Origin: Prevotella sp. UBA746
GTDB taxonomy: Bacteria; Bacteroidota; Bacteroidia; Bacteroidales; Bacteroidaceae
Length of the DNA: 51,821 nucleotides
Direction of reading: 5' to 3'
Assembly (NCBI GenBank): GCA_002298545.1
Contig: DBKQ01000052.1
Location: forward strand, 70,256-122,076
Shown: positions 40,950-50,034 of the stretch, one piece after another
How the letters are laid out: every line of letters starts with the position of its first letter
How positions within the stretch are numbered: the stretch's first letter is position 1
The notes under the pieces: model-generated
Seen by the model: only the letters and a program-made list of their open reading frames with translations
Database searches by the model: none
What the model was told of the DNA's origin: nothing
Made by a program: the position numbers and the translations under genes

Positions 40950-42638
40950 CTATAGTCCGCAGAAGAACAACACGATTATCTGTGCCGTGAAGATTCTGAG
41001 GAACATGCTTAAAGGATAGACCGTTGAGTATCCTACTGCCGGAGCTTCTTTTGAGCATACTGAATTTGCATACGCTAATGCTGGCGGATCGGTACACGTT
41101 CCGGCAAGCATTCCCATAATGGTGAAGTAGTTGAACTTATACTTTAACCTTGCTATGGTTCCAATTATGAGAATTGGAATTACTGTTATAAGGAAACCTG
41201 TATAAACATATTTCAAACCATCTCCCTGAACTACGGTGTCCCAGAAACCGTTTCCGGCTTTTACTCCTACGCTGGCGAGGAAGAGGACTAAGCCTATTTC
41301 TCGCAACATCATATTGGCACTTGTCGTAGTGTAGGTTACAAGATGGAACTTGTAGCCGTATCTGCCTATCAGAATTGCAATAATCAGCGGGCCGCCGGCT
41401 ATTCCTAACTTCAACGGCACTGGGATGCCGTGTACGGCAAACGGGAAGCTGCCAAATAATATTCCTATTATTATGCCGACAAATATCGTGGCTATGTTTG
41501 GAGCATCAAGACGCTTGATGGAATTTCCCATCACTGAGGCTACTCGGTTTACTGAATTCTCTGGACCGACTACCATTATGCGGTCGCCGACCTGTAGCGA
41601 AAGGCTCGGACTTGCAAAGAGGTCCATCCCCTGACGGGTTATTCGCGTTACGTTGACTCCATAGACGCTGGAGAAGTGCATCTGACCAAGTGTCTTGCCG
41701 TTTATTGACGAACGAGTTACGAGTATTCGCTTGCTTACCATTGGCTCGTCTTGTGTCTTCCAGTCTACTTCTATCTCCGGACCGATGAATGCTATTATCG
41801 GTTCTGCATCATCCTCGGCACATACGACAAAGAGCAAATCGCCAATATGCAGATGGCTGTCGCCTTTCGGCATTGTAACATGCCCCTCGTGAAGGATTCT
41901 GGTACATACGAAATCTCGGTTCAAAAACTCATGCACCTGAGCTATAGTGCGATCTTCAAGATATGAATTTGTTACTTTTAAATGCATGAAATGCGGCTTC
42001 ACCGCCGTATTGTCAGCTTCTTCTTTCGTAAGCTCCTCTTCCTCTTTATCTAATTTTATTCTGCAAATATACCTCACTGCTATTGTAGCTCCTATTATTC
42101 CGAGTACTCCCAATGGATAGGCACAAGCATAACCGCTTGCTATCTGTGGCACGTTTCCTTCTGGAAATACTGTCTGCAAAGCTTCGTTTGCAGCTCCAAG
42201 ACCAGGGGTGTTCGTTACGGCACCGTACAATGTTCCGACCATCATCGGAAGGTTTTGCGGCTTGCTTGTATCGAAGAATATATAATAGCAGGCAAACATT
42301 ACGGCTATGTTGAGCATTATAAGTCCTACCGACAGAACGTTTAGCGTAACGCCACCCTTACGGAAACTTTCGAAAAAGCCCGGACCTACCTGCATTCCTA
42401 TCATGAAGACAAACAGTATCAATCCGAAATCCTGTATAAACGACAAGATGTTAGTCGGGGCAGTAAAACCAACATGCCCTGCCGCAATGCCGGCAAAGAG
42501 CACAAAAGTGACGCCTAATGAAATTCCGCCAATTTTTATCTTGCCAAGATAAACTCCTAATGCTATTACTATTGCATACAACAATGCAATATGGGCAACG
42601 GAATCAGTAGTCGTAAATAGATTTATTAACCAATCCAT
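40950..42638 (-). CDS. AspT/YidE/YbjL-type exchanger with two TrkA-C domains, 562 aa
   Basis: Five or six N-terminal spans (LLYAIVIALGVYLGKIKIGG, GLILFVFMIGMQVGPGFFES), two central TrkA-C/RCK_C domains (about 200-260 and 290-360: RDFVCTRILHEGHVTMPKGD, LQVGDRIMVVGP), then C-terminal spans (PLIIAILIGRYGYKFHL, TCTDPPALAYANSVC). This is the aspartate:alanine exchanger family layout. The ATG at 42638 is chosen because the transcription start predicted from the promoter (about 42676) lies after the longer frame's start. Beside the decarboxylase genes, a dicarboxylate exchanger is plausible. Confidence 0.85.
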   Translation of the reverse strand: MDWLINLFTTTDSVAHIALLYAIVIALGVYLGKIKIGGISLGVTFVLFAGIAAGHVGFTAPTNILSFIQDFGLILFVFMIGMQVGPGFFESFRKGGVTLNVLSVGLIMLNIAVMFACYYIFFDTSKPQNLPMMVGTLYGAVTNTPGLGAANEALQTVFPEGNVPQIASGYACAYPLGVLGIIGATIAVRYICRIKLDKEEEELTKEEADNTAVKPHFMHLKVTNSYLEDRTIAQVHEFLNRDFVCTRILHEGHVTMPKGDSHLHIGDLLFVVCAEDDAEPIIAFIGPEIEVDWKTQDEPMVSKRILVTRSSINGKTLGQMHFSSVYGVNVTRITRQGMDLFASPSLSLQVGDRIMVVGPENSVNRVASVMGNSIKRLDAPNIATIFVGIIIGILFGSFPFAVHGIPVPLKLGIAGGPLIIAILIGRYGYKFHLVTYTTTSANMMLREIGLVLFLASVGVKAGNGFWDTVVQGDGLKYVYTGFLITVIPILIIGTIARLKYKFNYFTIMGMLAGTCTDPPALAYANSVCSKEAPAVGYSTVYPLSMFLRIFTAQIIVLFFCGL

Positions 42639-42682
42639 GGATGTAAATTTGTTATAGTATTTGAAATTTATATTCTTATTTG

Positions 42683-42711
42683 CAAAGGTAATCAAAAAAA
42701 AATTCTTGCAA
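42683..42711 (-). promoter_or_regulatory. Promoter of the exchanger-decarboxylase operon
   Basis: Minus strand: TTG (42709-42711), 18 nt, TACCTTTG (42683-42690), about 45 nt before the chosen start. It also overlaps a short inverted repeat AAATTCTTGCAAGAATTT. Confidence 0.75.
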
Positions 42712-42789
42712 GAATTTTTATGTATTTGTTTTTCCCAATTTGGCTTTTTTACTTATGATTGCTTCGATTTCAATTTGCCTCTTTTTCAG

Positions 42790-42883
42790 TTTTCCACATA
42801 AACAGAAACTTCTGCTGACTTATATCTCTATTAATGTTTTCCACATAAGCAGGAACTTCTGCTGACTTATATCTCTATAAATT
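42790..42883. repeat. Tandem 47-bp direct repeat
   Basis: Two copies (42790-42836 and 42837-42883) starting TTTTCCACATAA and ending CTTATATCTCTATAAAT or similar, with about five differences. Each contains AG(C/A)AG...CTGCT. It lies between the PFOR terminator and the exchanger promoter. Confidence 0.8.
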
Positions 42884-42886
42884 AAA

Positions 42887-42925
42887 ATAGGAGAAAGACT
42901 CTCGTCTCTCCCCTACTCTATATAT
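42887..42925 (-). terminator. Terminator after PFOR
   Basis: Minus strand: GGGGAGAGACGAGAGTCTTTCTCC then TATTTTAATTT. The stem has about 9 pairs. Confidence 0.7.
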
Positions 42926-42969
42926 TCTAAGGAAAACGTAATTAAACGTTTCCCCTTATGTTCATGCTA

Positions 42970-45900
42970 TTAAGCTTCTGTGCAACCAGTCCAGTCTTCC
43001 TTAGACTTGCGGATGTAGCTCTCATAACGAAGCTTAGCCATTCTCTCTGTTGCTGCGAACAACTCGTCTGCCTCGTTCGGGAATGCCTTCTTAACTGACA
43101 TGAAGCGAACCTCGTGCATCAGATAATCCTGGAACAAGCTCCAGTCTGGCTCCTTAGAATCGAGTGAGAACGGATTCTTGCCTTCCTTAGCCAACTCTGG
43201 GTTGAAACGCCACAGCTGCCAGTAACCACATGCAACGGCACGTGCTTCCTCTGCCTGGCTACGACCCATACCACCCTTGATCTTCAGACCGTGGTTGATA
43301 CATGGTGCATAAGCGATTACGAGTGATGGGCCTGGATAAGCCTCTGCCTCACGGATTGCCTTCAAGCACTGTGCGTTGTCGGCACCCATAGCTACCTGAG
43401 CTACGTATACATAACCGTAAGTTGTAGCAATCATACCGAGGTCTTTCTTGCGAACTCTCTTACCGCGAGCTGCGAACTGAGCAATAGCGCCAAGTGGAGT
43501 AGCCTTTGAAGACTGACCACCGGTGTTAGAGTAAACCTCAGTATCGAGAACGAGCAAGTTTACATCCTCGCCAGAAGCGATAACGTGGTCGAGACCGCCG
43601 TAACCGATATCGTAAGAAGCACCATCACCACCGATGATCCACTGTGAACGCTTAACGAGATAGTGGTCGAGAGTCTTCAGCTCCTTGCAAACCTCGCAAC
43701 CAGCAGCAGCACCTTCCTCGATGAATGGCTTCAACTTAGCAGCAGCAACCTTAGAAGCATCTGCATCATCCTTAGCAGCCATCCACTCCTTAGCAGCAGC
43801 CTTATAGTCGTCAGAAGCCTTCTCGTTAGCGATTACCTCGTTAAGAAGTACTTCAACACGCTCCTTCATCTTCTTGTTACCGAGTACCATACCCATACCG
43901 AACTCGCAGAAGTCCTCGAACAATGAGTTGTCGAATGCAGGACCCTGTCCCTTCTCGTTTGTTGTATATGGTGTAGATGGGATTGAAGCTGAGTAGATTG
44001 AAGAACAACCTGTTGCGTTGGCAATCATCTGACGGTCACCGAACAGCTGTGCAACCAATTTAACGTATGGAGTCTCACCACAACCAGAGCATGCACCAGA
44101 GAACTCGAACAATGGAGTTGCGAACTGTGAGTTCTTAGGATTAGACTTGATGTCGATAAGATCCTGCTTTGTCTTAACCTGATGTACGAGATACTCCCAA
44201 CGAGCTGCCTCGTCGTTAGCCTCCTGCTCACCGGCACGGAACGGAACCATCTTGAGGGCTTTCTCAACCTCGCCTGTTTCCTTGTTCTTTCTACCAGGAC
44301 AAACATCAGCACAGTTACCGCAACCAAGACAGTCAAGCACTGATGGCTCGATTACGAAATGCATGCCCTTCATTGCTGCAGGTGCCTTCATCTCGATTGT
44401 CTTGCCTGTGAAACCTGCGAGCTCCTCGTCTGTAAGAACGAATGGACGGATTGCTGAGTGAGGACAAACGAATGAACACTTGTTACACTGGATACAGTTG
44501 TCTGGGTTCCATGCTGGAACGAATGCCTCTACACCACGCTTCTCGTATGCTGCAGTTCCGTTCTGCCATGTACCGTCTACAGTGTTGTGCTTAACGAAGT
44601 CTGAAACCTTCAGCAAGTCACCTGCCTGAGCATTGATAGGACGAACGAGCTCCTTAACGAATGCCGGTGCGTTGTCTTCCTTAACCTCATCGTCTGGAAG
44701 GTTAGCCCATGCTGGGTCTACAGTGAGCTGCTTGTACTCGTTACCACGATCTACAGCCTTGTAGTTCAGATTAACGACATCCTCACCCTTCTTGCCATAA
44801 GACTTAACGATGAACTTCTTCATCTGCTCTACGGCGAGGTCTACTGGGATGACGCCAGTGATACGGAAGAATGCACTCTGAAGAATTGTGTTGGTACGGT
44901 TACCAAGTCCAATCTCCTGTGCAATCTTTGTTGCGTTGATTGTGTAAACAGTGATGTTGTTCTGAGCGAAGTAACGCTTTACCTTGTTAGGCATGAAGTC
45001 AACAAGCTCCTGTCCGTCGAAGATAGTATTCAGAAGGAATGTACCGTTCTTCTGCAGACCGCGTGTTACATCATACATGTGGAGGTAAGCCTGTACGTGG
45101 CAAGCCACGAAGTTTGGAGTGTTTACCAAGTATGTTGAGTGAATCTCGTGGTCACCGAAACGCAAGTGTGAGCAAGTGAAACCTCCTGACTTCTTTGAGT
45201 CGTATGAGAAGTATGCCTGGCAATACTTGTTGGTGTTGTCACCGATAATCTTTACAGAGTTCTTGTTTGCACCTACAGTACCGTCGGCACCAAGTCCATA
45301 GAACTTAGCCTCGAACATACCTTCGCCACCCATTGGGATTTCCTCAACCTCAGGAAGAGAAGTGAATGTTACATCGTCTACGATACCAACTGTGAAGTGG
45401 TTCTTTGGCTCGTCAAGTGCAAGGTTGTTGAATACAGAGATAATCTTGGCTGGTGTTGTGTCGCTTGAACCGAGTCCGTAACGACCGCCAACGATAACTG
45501 GCTTGTTTTCAACATCATAGAATGCGCTCTTAACGTCAAGATACAATGGCTCGCCTTCTGCTCCTGGCTCCTTTGTACGGTCAAGAACAGCAATCTTCTT
45601 GCAAGACTGTGGAACGGCTGCGAGCAAGTGCTTAACGCTGAACGGACGATACAGGTGTACGCTAACCATACCGACCTTCTCACCCTTAGCTGTCAAGTAG
45701 TCGATTGCCTCACGAGCAGCCTCTGTTGCTGAACCCATCAGGATGATTACGCGCTCTGCATCAGCTGCTCCGTAGTAATCGAAGAGGTGGTGCTCACGAC
45801 CTGTAATCTTGCCAAGTTCCTGCATGTAGTGCTCTACTACCTCTGGAATCTTGTCATAAGCGGCGTTGCAAGCCTCACGGTGTGTGAAGAATGTCTCTGG

Positions 45901-46569
45901 GTTCTCAGCAGTACCACGTGTTACAGGGCGCTCTGGTGTAAGAGCACGATCGCGGAAGCGCTTGATGTCTGCTGGATCAACCAACTTAGCAACCTCATTC
46001 TGGTCAAGTTCCTCAATCTTATGATACTCATGAGATGTACGGAAACCGTCGAAGAAGTTGATGAATGGAATGTCTGTCTTCAGTGTTGCAAGGTGTGGAA
46101 CTGCTGAAAGGTCCATAACCTCCTGTACTGAACCTGAACAGAACATTGCGAAACCTGTCTGACGGCAAGCCATAACGTCCTGATGGTCACCGAAGATACA
46201 AAGTGAATGTGAAGCCAGTGTACGCGCTGAAACGTTGAATACACATGGAAGCATCTCACCTGCGATCTTATACATGTTAGGAATCATCAGCAACAGACCC
46301 TGTGAAGCAGTGAATGTTGTTGTGAGAGCACCTGCCTGAAGTGAACCGTGAACAGCACCTGCTGCACCGCCCTCAGACTGCATTTCCTGTACGCTGACTG
46401 TCTGGCCCCAGATGTTCTTACGACCTCTTGCAGCCCACTCGTCTACGTGCTCCGCCATTGGAGATGACGGTGTGATAGGATAAATGGCAGCTACCTCAGA
46501 GAACATATAGCTCACGTGAGCGGCAGCCTCGTTACCATCACAAGTGATAAACTTTTTTTCTTTTGCCAT
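42970..46569 (-). CDS. nifJ: Pyruvate:ferredoxin (flavodoxin) oxidoreductase, 1199 aa
   Basis: A single-chain homodimeric PFOR of the usual length. In order: N-terminal pyruvate-binding part (IYPITPSSPMAEHVDEWAAR), CoA-related domains, two [4Fe-4S] sites (CIQCNKCSFVCPHSAIR near residue 700 and CLGCGNCADVCPG near 760), and the TPP domain with proximal cluster cysteines (SGACSGCGETPYVKL) and the binding motif GDGASYDIGYGGLDHV...NTGGQSS. It converts pyruvate and CoA to acetyl-CoA, CO2 and reduced ferredoxin, the main route in anaerobic Bacteroidales. Monocistronic, with a terminator. I found no consensus promoter in the short region upstream. Confidence 0.98.
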   Translation of the reverse strand: MAKEKKFITCDGNEAAAHVSYMFSEVAAIYPITPSSPMAEHVDEWAARGRKNIWGQTVSVQEMQSEGGAAGAVHGSLQAGALTTTFTASQGLLLMIPNMYKIAGEMLPCVFNVSARTLASHSLCIFGDHQDVMACRQTGFAMFCSGSVQEVMDLSAVPHLATLKTDIPFINFFDGFRTSHEYHKIEELDQNEVAKLVDPADIKRFRDRALTPERPVTRGTAENPETFFTHREACNAAYDKIPEVVEHYMQELGKITGREHHLFDYYGAADAERVIILMGSATEAAREAIDYLTAKGEKVGMVSVHLYRPFSVKHLLAAVPQSCKKIAVLDRTKEPGAEGEPLYLDVKSAFYDVENKPVIVGGRYGLGSSDTTPAKIISVFNNLALDEPKNHFTVGIVDDVTFTSLPEVEEIPMGGEGMFEAKFYGLGADGTVGANKNSVKIIGDNTNKYCQAYFSYDSKKSGGFTCSHLRFGDHEIHSTYLVNTPNFVACHVQAYLHMYDVTRGLQKNGTFLLNTIFDGQELVDFMPNKVKRYFAQNNITVYTINATKIAQEIGLGNRTNTILQSAFFRITGVIPVDLAVEQMKKFIVKSYGKKGEDVVNLNYKAVDRGNEYKQLTVDPAWANLPDDEVKEDNAPAFVKELVRPINAQAGDLLKVSDFVKHNTVDGTWQNGTAAYEKRGVEAFVPAWNPDNCIQCNKCSFVCPHSAIRPFVLTDEELAGFTGKTIEMKAPAAMKGMHFVIEPSVLDCLGCGNCADVCPGRKNKETGEVEKALKMVPFRAGEQEANDEAARWEYLVHQVKTKQDLIDIKSNPKNSQFATPLFEFSGACSGCGETPYVKLVAQLFGDRQMIANATGCSSIYSASIPSTPYTTNEKGQGPAFDNSLFEDFCEFGMGMVLGNKKMKERVEVLLNEVIANEKASDDYKAAAKEWMAAKDDADASKVAAAKLKPFIEEGAAAGCEVCKELKTLDHYLVKRSQWIIGGDGASYDIGYGGLDHVIASGEDVNLLVLDTEVYSNTGGQSSKATPLGAIAQFAARGKRVRKKDLGMIATTYGYVYVAQVAMGADNAQCLKAIREAEAYPGPSLVIAYAPCINHGLKIKGGMGRSQAEEARAVACGYWQLWRFNPELAKEGKNPFSLDSKEPDWSLFQDYLMHEVRFMSVKKAFPNEADELFAATERMAKLRYESYIRKSKEDWTGCTEA

Positions 46570-46644
46570 TTTAATAAAATATTAATGTTAATGTATCAAA
46601 TGTTTTCTTTACGACTTATATATATAATTAAGGTACGTACATTA

Positions 46645-47832
46645 TTAATATAGGAAACCCAATAACCACAAAGGTATCATTTTACCATGACCTATTTCTG
46701 TATTATACCTTGCCATTATTGTTTCATCATTAGCTTTTAAGCGGATTTGCTTTGTTGCGTCACAAACGCGAAACGGTATTTTCTCATCCACGATATAGGT
46801 TCCTGTCTTTTTGCCCGAATTTACCTTATGGTCTTTCCATAGCGAATTTAGGAAAAAGTTTTCCATTACGCTTTGCGTTTCTACATTTATCGGATATATT
46901 GCATACATCAGATTCGGGTTGTGTACTGTAACCATTGGCGGTTTTTTCGGAAAGCTCTGCCCTACTGGATAAACTATATTTATCAATCTGGCATCCGCCA
47001 AATATTTTATGTAGTTCATAACGGTTGCACGGCTTGTTTCTATGTCGTTTGCCAACTGACTTATATTTGGAGCCTTCGTACCGTTTACAGCAAGTAAATA
47101 AAATAGTTTCTTTATCTTTGCCAAATATTTCAGTTCTATCTGCTTGATAAACAAGATGTCAACTTCTGTCATCATATTCATCGTCTTTAGCAGATTTTCC
47201 GAATAATTACGGTGCTCTCTAAAAAAGGGATAGAAGCCATGATGCAGATAATCCTTAAAATATTTTAGCGGCGACACATACGGGAGTATATGCCTTACTA
47301 TTGTCTCATGGTTTTCCAATATATCGTCAAGACTATAAGCCTCGAAGTTATTTCCCGTCTGCAGATTTAAAAACTCACGAAATGAAAAGCCTCTCAGATT
47401 ATAGCTTTTCACGATACCGTTAAGCTCTGTATTTCCATCTTTTAGACGCATTACGCTACTTCCCGTAAAGACGATTTTCAGATTTGGATACAAATCATAA
47501 CAACGCCTTAGCTCATAAGCCCAATTCGGCTCCTTAAAAACCTGGTCTATCAAGAGAGTACGCCCACCATTTCTATAAAATTCTCCAGCGAAGTCTGATA
47601 TTCCGTGTACCTGGAAATAGAAATTGTTCATGTTAACATACAGGCACCTACGATTACTGGAGTCTGCATGCTCTTTTGCATACTGCAATAGGAATGTAGT
47701 TTTACCAACGCCACGAGACCCTTTTATACCTATCATGCGGTCACTCCAATTTATTTCGTCCATCAAACGACGACGAACTGGAGCATCCGTATGTTCTATT
47801 AGATAGTTATGTGTTCTGAAGAAAGCTTCCAT
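46645..47832 (-). CDS. AAA ATPase with winged-helix C-terminus, 395 aa
   Basis: Walker A GSRGVGKTTFLLQY (residues about 38-51), Walker B RTLLIDQVFK (about 92-101), sensor IVFTGSSVMRL (about 122-132). A winged-helix region follows (ISQLANDIETSRATVMNYIK, YLADARLINIVYPVG) and a DUF4143-like end. Such ATPases (AAA_14 type) are very common in Bacteroidetes, often in many copies, and their role is unclear. A consensus promoter and an 11-bp inverted repeat lie upstream. It has its own promoter and is not clearly tied to PFOR. Confidence 0.88.
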   Translation of the reverse strand: MEAFFRTHNYLIEHTDAPVRRRLMDEINWSDRMIGIKGSRGVGKTTFLLQYAKEHADSSNRRCLYVNMNNFYFQVHGISDFAGEFYRNGGRTLLIDQVFKEPNWAYELRRCYDLYPNLKIVFTGSSVMRLKDGNTELNGIVKSYNLRGFSFREFLNLQTGNNFEAYSLDDILENHETIVRHILPYVSPLKYFKDYLHHGFYPFFREHRNYSENLLKTMNMMTEVDILFIKQIELKYLAKIKKLFYLLAVNGTKAPNISQLANDIETSRATVMNYIKYLADARLINIVYPVGQSFPKKPPMVTVHNPNLMYAIYPINVETQSVMENFFLNSLWKDHKVNSGKKTGTYIVDEKIPFRVCDATKQIRLKANDETIMARYNTEIGHGKMIPLWLLGFLY

Positions 47833-47853
47833 TCCTTTATTTTGTTATTTATC

Positions 47854-47917
47854 AAAAACAGCATAAGCAAGAGAAGAATAAATTAATTTTTATTTCTTTT
47901 CATGAGATGCTGTTTTT
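47854..47917. repeat. Inverted repeat in the leader of the AAA ATPase gene
   Basis: AAAAACAGCAT (47854-47864) and ATGCTGTTTTT (47907-47917) are perfectly complementary, 42 nt apart, between the promoter and the start codon. It may act as an operator or form a leader hairpin. Confidence 0.65.
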
Positions 47918-47923
47918 CTCATG

Positions 47924-47953
47924 CAAAGATAATAGTTTATTCTTTATTTTCAA
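47924..47953 (-). promoter_or_regulatory. Promoter of the AAA ATPase gene
   Basis: Minus strand: TTG (47951-47953), 19 nt, TATCTTTG (47924-47931). Confidence 0.8.
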
Positions 47954-48230
47954 ACTCTACATTACAAAATCTATATATTTTTTTTATTTTTAAACTTCAA
48001 AGCTCGTTTTGTCCGCTATTTCACCTAATTAATTCATCTGTTTTTATTCTCAGCTGAAATGAAGGTAATATTTAAAGCGTCCGACTTTAGACATCGGAAA
48101 GCGGAACATTAAGAATGCATTTCGTCTTGTATATTTCATCTAAATCAGAATTCCATAAGAAGAACTTTCAACATACAAACGTTTTCACGTCAAGAATAAC
48201 ACGATTTAATGTAAATATAATAAATTAAAA
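47954..48230. other. Intergenic, no gene seen
   Basis: About 280 AT-rich bases between divergent genes. I see no ORF, strong hairpin or repeat here apart from the flanking promoters. Confidence 0.6.
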
Positions 48231-48261
48231 TTGTTTTTTTGACATTTTCCTATTATCTTTG
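48231..48261 (+). promoter_or_regulatory. Promoter of the glycogen synthase gene
   Basis: TTG (48231-48233), 20 nt, TATCTTTG (48254-48261), 22 nt before the ATG, so the leader is very short. Confidence 0.75.
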
Positions 48262-48283
48262 CATGCGTACTTAAAACGTTAGC

Positions 48284-49951
48284 ATGAACAAAAACAAGAA
48301 TTTACCGGACTACATTTTTGAGTCCAGTTGGGAAGTTTGTAATAAAGTGGGAGGAATTTACGCAGTCCTGTCTACTAGAGCAAATACTTTGCAGGAAGCA
48401 ATGAACGACAGAATAATCTTTATCGGACCGGATTGCTGGCACGATAAAGAATGTATATATTTCACTGAAGACCCGACTATCTTCAGCGAATGGAAAGAAA
48501 TTGCCTCTGAAAACGGTTTGAAAATAAAGATAGGAAGATGGAATATTCCAGGAAAACCTATCGCTATCCTCGTTGACTTCGAACAGTATTATGCCATAAA
48601 AAACGAAATATACACTAAACTATGGCAAGATTTCAAAGTTGACAGCCTTCATGCCTACGGCGACTACGACGAGGCATCTATGTTCTCATACGCTGCAGCA
48701 AAGGTTGTGGAGAGTTTCTATAATTTTTATCTCGAAGGCAAAGACAAAAAGGTTATCTACCATGGCAACGAATGGATGACCGGACTTGGACTATTATATA
48801 TAAAAAGGTATATACCGCAGATTGCAACAATATTCACCACCCATGCCACAAGTATCGGAAGAAGTATCGCCGGAAACAACAAACCGCTATACGACTATCT
48901 CTTTGCTTACAATGGTGACCAAATGGCTGAAGAGCTGAATATGCAAAGCAAACATTCTATCGAGAAACAGACGGCCCATAATGTGGATTGCTTCACTACC
49001 GTGAGCGAGATTACCGCCAATGAATGTAAGGAACTGCTCGACAAGCCTGTGGATGTCGTACTGCCTAACGGCTTTGAAGATGACTTTATCCCTAAAGGAG
49101 CAACTTTCACCAGGAAGAGGAAAGCTGCAAGGAAAAAAGCTCTTGATGTGGCTAACGCCTTGCTCGGTACTGAACTCGGCGACGACACTCTTATCGTTTC
49201 TACAAGCGGACGATATGAGTTCCGTAACAAGGGAGTGGATGTCTATATCGAGGCTATGAACAGACTCCTAAGGGATAAGGACCTGAAGAAGAATGTTCTT
49301 GCTTTTATTGAAGTGCCAGGATGGTGTGGCGAACCGCGAAAGGACTTGATTGACAGACTGAAATCTGGAAAGAAATACGACACTCCGCTCGATATTCCGA
49401 TGATTACTCACTGGCTGCACAACATGAGTCACGACAATGTGCTGAGTATGCTTAAATATCTCGACATGCAGAACAGACATGAGGACAAAGTGAAACTTAT
49501 TTTCTTGCCTTGCTACCTCAATGGTAACGACGGAATCTTTAACATTAGCTATTACGACATCATTCTCGGCAACGACTTGTGCATCTATCCTTCTTATTAT
49601 GAGCCATGGGGATATACCCCTCTGGAGGCAGTGGCTTTTAAGGTTCCGTGCATCACAACTGACCTCGCAGGCTTCGGACTCTGGGCTAACAGCGTAAAGG
49701 GACACTACTGCGAAATTGAGGAGGGCGTTAAAGTCGTTCACCGCACCGACTATAACTATTCCGAGGTCGCTGATTCCATTAAGGATACTGTAGCTAAATT
49801 CTCAACTTTCAACGACAAGCAGATTAAGAACGCACGCACGAATGCTTTCAACTTGTCGAAAAAGGCTCTATGGAGTGAGTTCATAAAATACTATTATGAC
49901 GCTTACGACTTCGCTCTGAAAAAGGCGGCGGAGAGAATGAGCATGAAATAG
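48284..49951 (+). CDS. Glycogen synthase, GT3-like, 555 aa
   Basis: The N-terminal motif FESSWEVCNKVGGIYAVLST holds the nucleotide-sugar KVGG loop, as in eukaryotic-type (GT3) glycogen synthases. VIYHGNEWMTGLGLLYIKR, IFTTHATSIGRS and the C-terminal IYPSYYEPWGYTPLEAVAFK give the retaining-GT core, with the E-x7-E pair in the last. It adds glucose to glycogen. The length agrees with bacterial members of this family in Bacteroidetes. The next gene, 83 nt on, is the phosphorylase, so synthesis and breakdown enzymes are together. The nucleotide donor (UDP- or ADP-glucose) cannot be told from sequence alone. Confidence 0.92.
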   Translation: MNKNKNLPDYIFESSWEVCNKVGGIYAVLSTRANTLQEAMNDRIIFIGPDCWHDKECIYFTEDPTIFSEWKEIASENGLKIKIGRWNIPGKPIAILVDFEQYYAIKNEIYTKLWQDFKVDSLHAYGDYDEASMFSYAAAKVVESFYNFYLEGKDKKVIYHGNEWMTGLGLLYIKRYIPQIATIFTTHATSIGRSIAGNNKPLYDYLFAYNGDQMAEELNMQSKHSIEKQTAHNVDCFTTVSEITANECKELLDKPVDVVLPNGFEDDFIPKGATFTRKRKAARKKALDVANALLGTELGDDTLIVSTSGRYEFRNKGVDVYIEAMNRLLRDKDLKKNVLAFIEVPGWCGEPRKDLIDRLKSGKKYDTPLDIPMITHWLHNMSHDNVLSMLKYLDMQNRHEDKVKLIFLPCYLNGNDGIFNISYYDIILGNDLCIYPSYYEPWGYTPLEAVAFKVPCITTDLAGFGLWANSVKGHYCEIEEGVKVVHRTDYNYSEVADSIKDTVAKFSTFNDKQIKNARTNAFNLSKKALWSEFIKYYYDAYDFALKKAAERMSMK

Positions 49952-50034
49952 ATTCTCCCTGGACTCACAGTTATACGCGTTCTCCAAGAACCCCAAATTA
50001 AAAAATTAATTATAAACCAAAATAATAGAAAACA

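Noticed and set aside
42639..42695. Longer N-terminus of the exchanger
   Set aside because: It begins upstream of the start site implied by the promoter at 42683-42711, and adds only polar residues before the first span.
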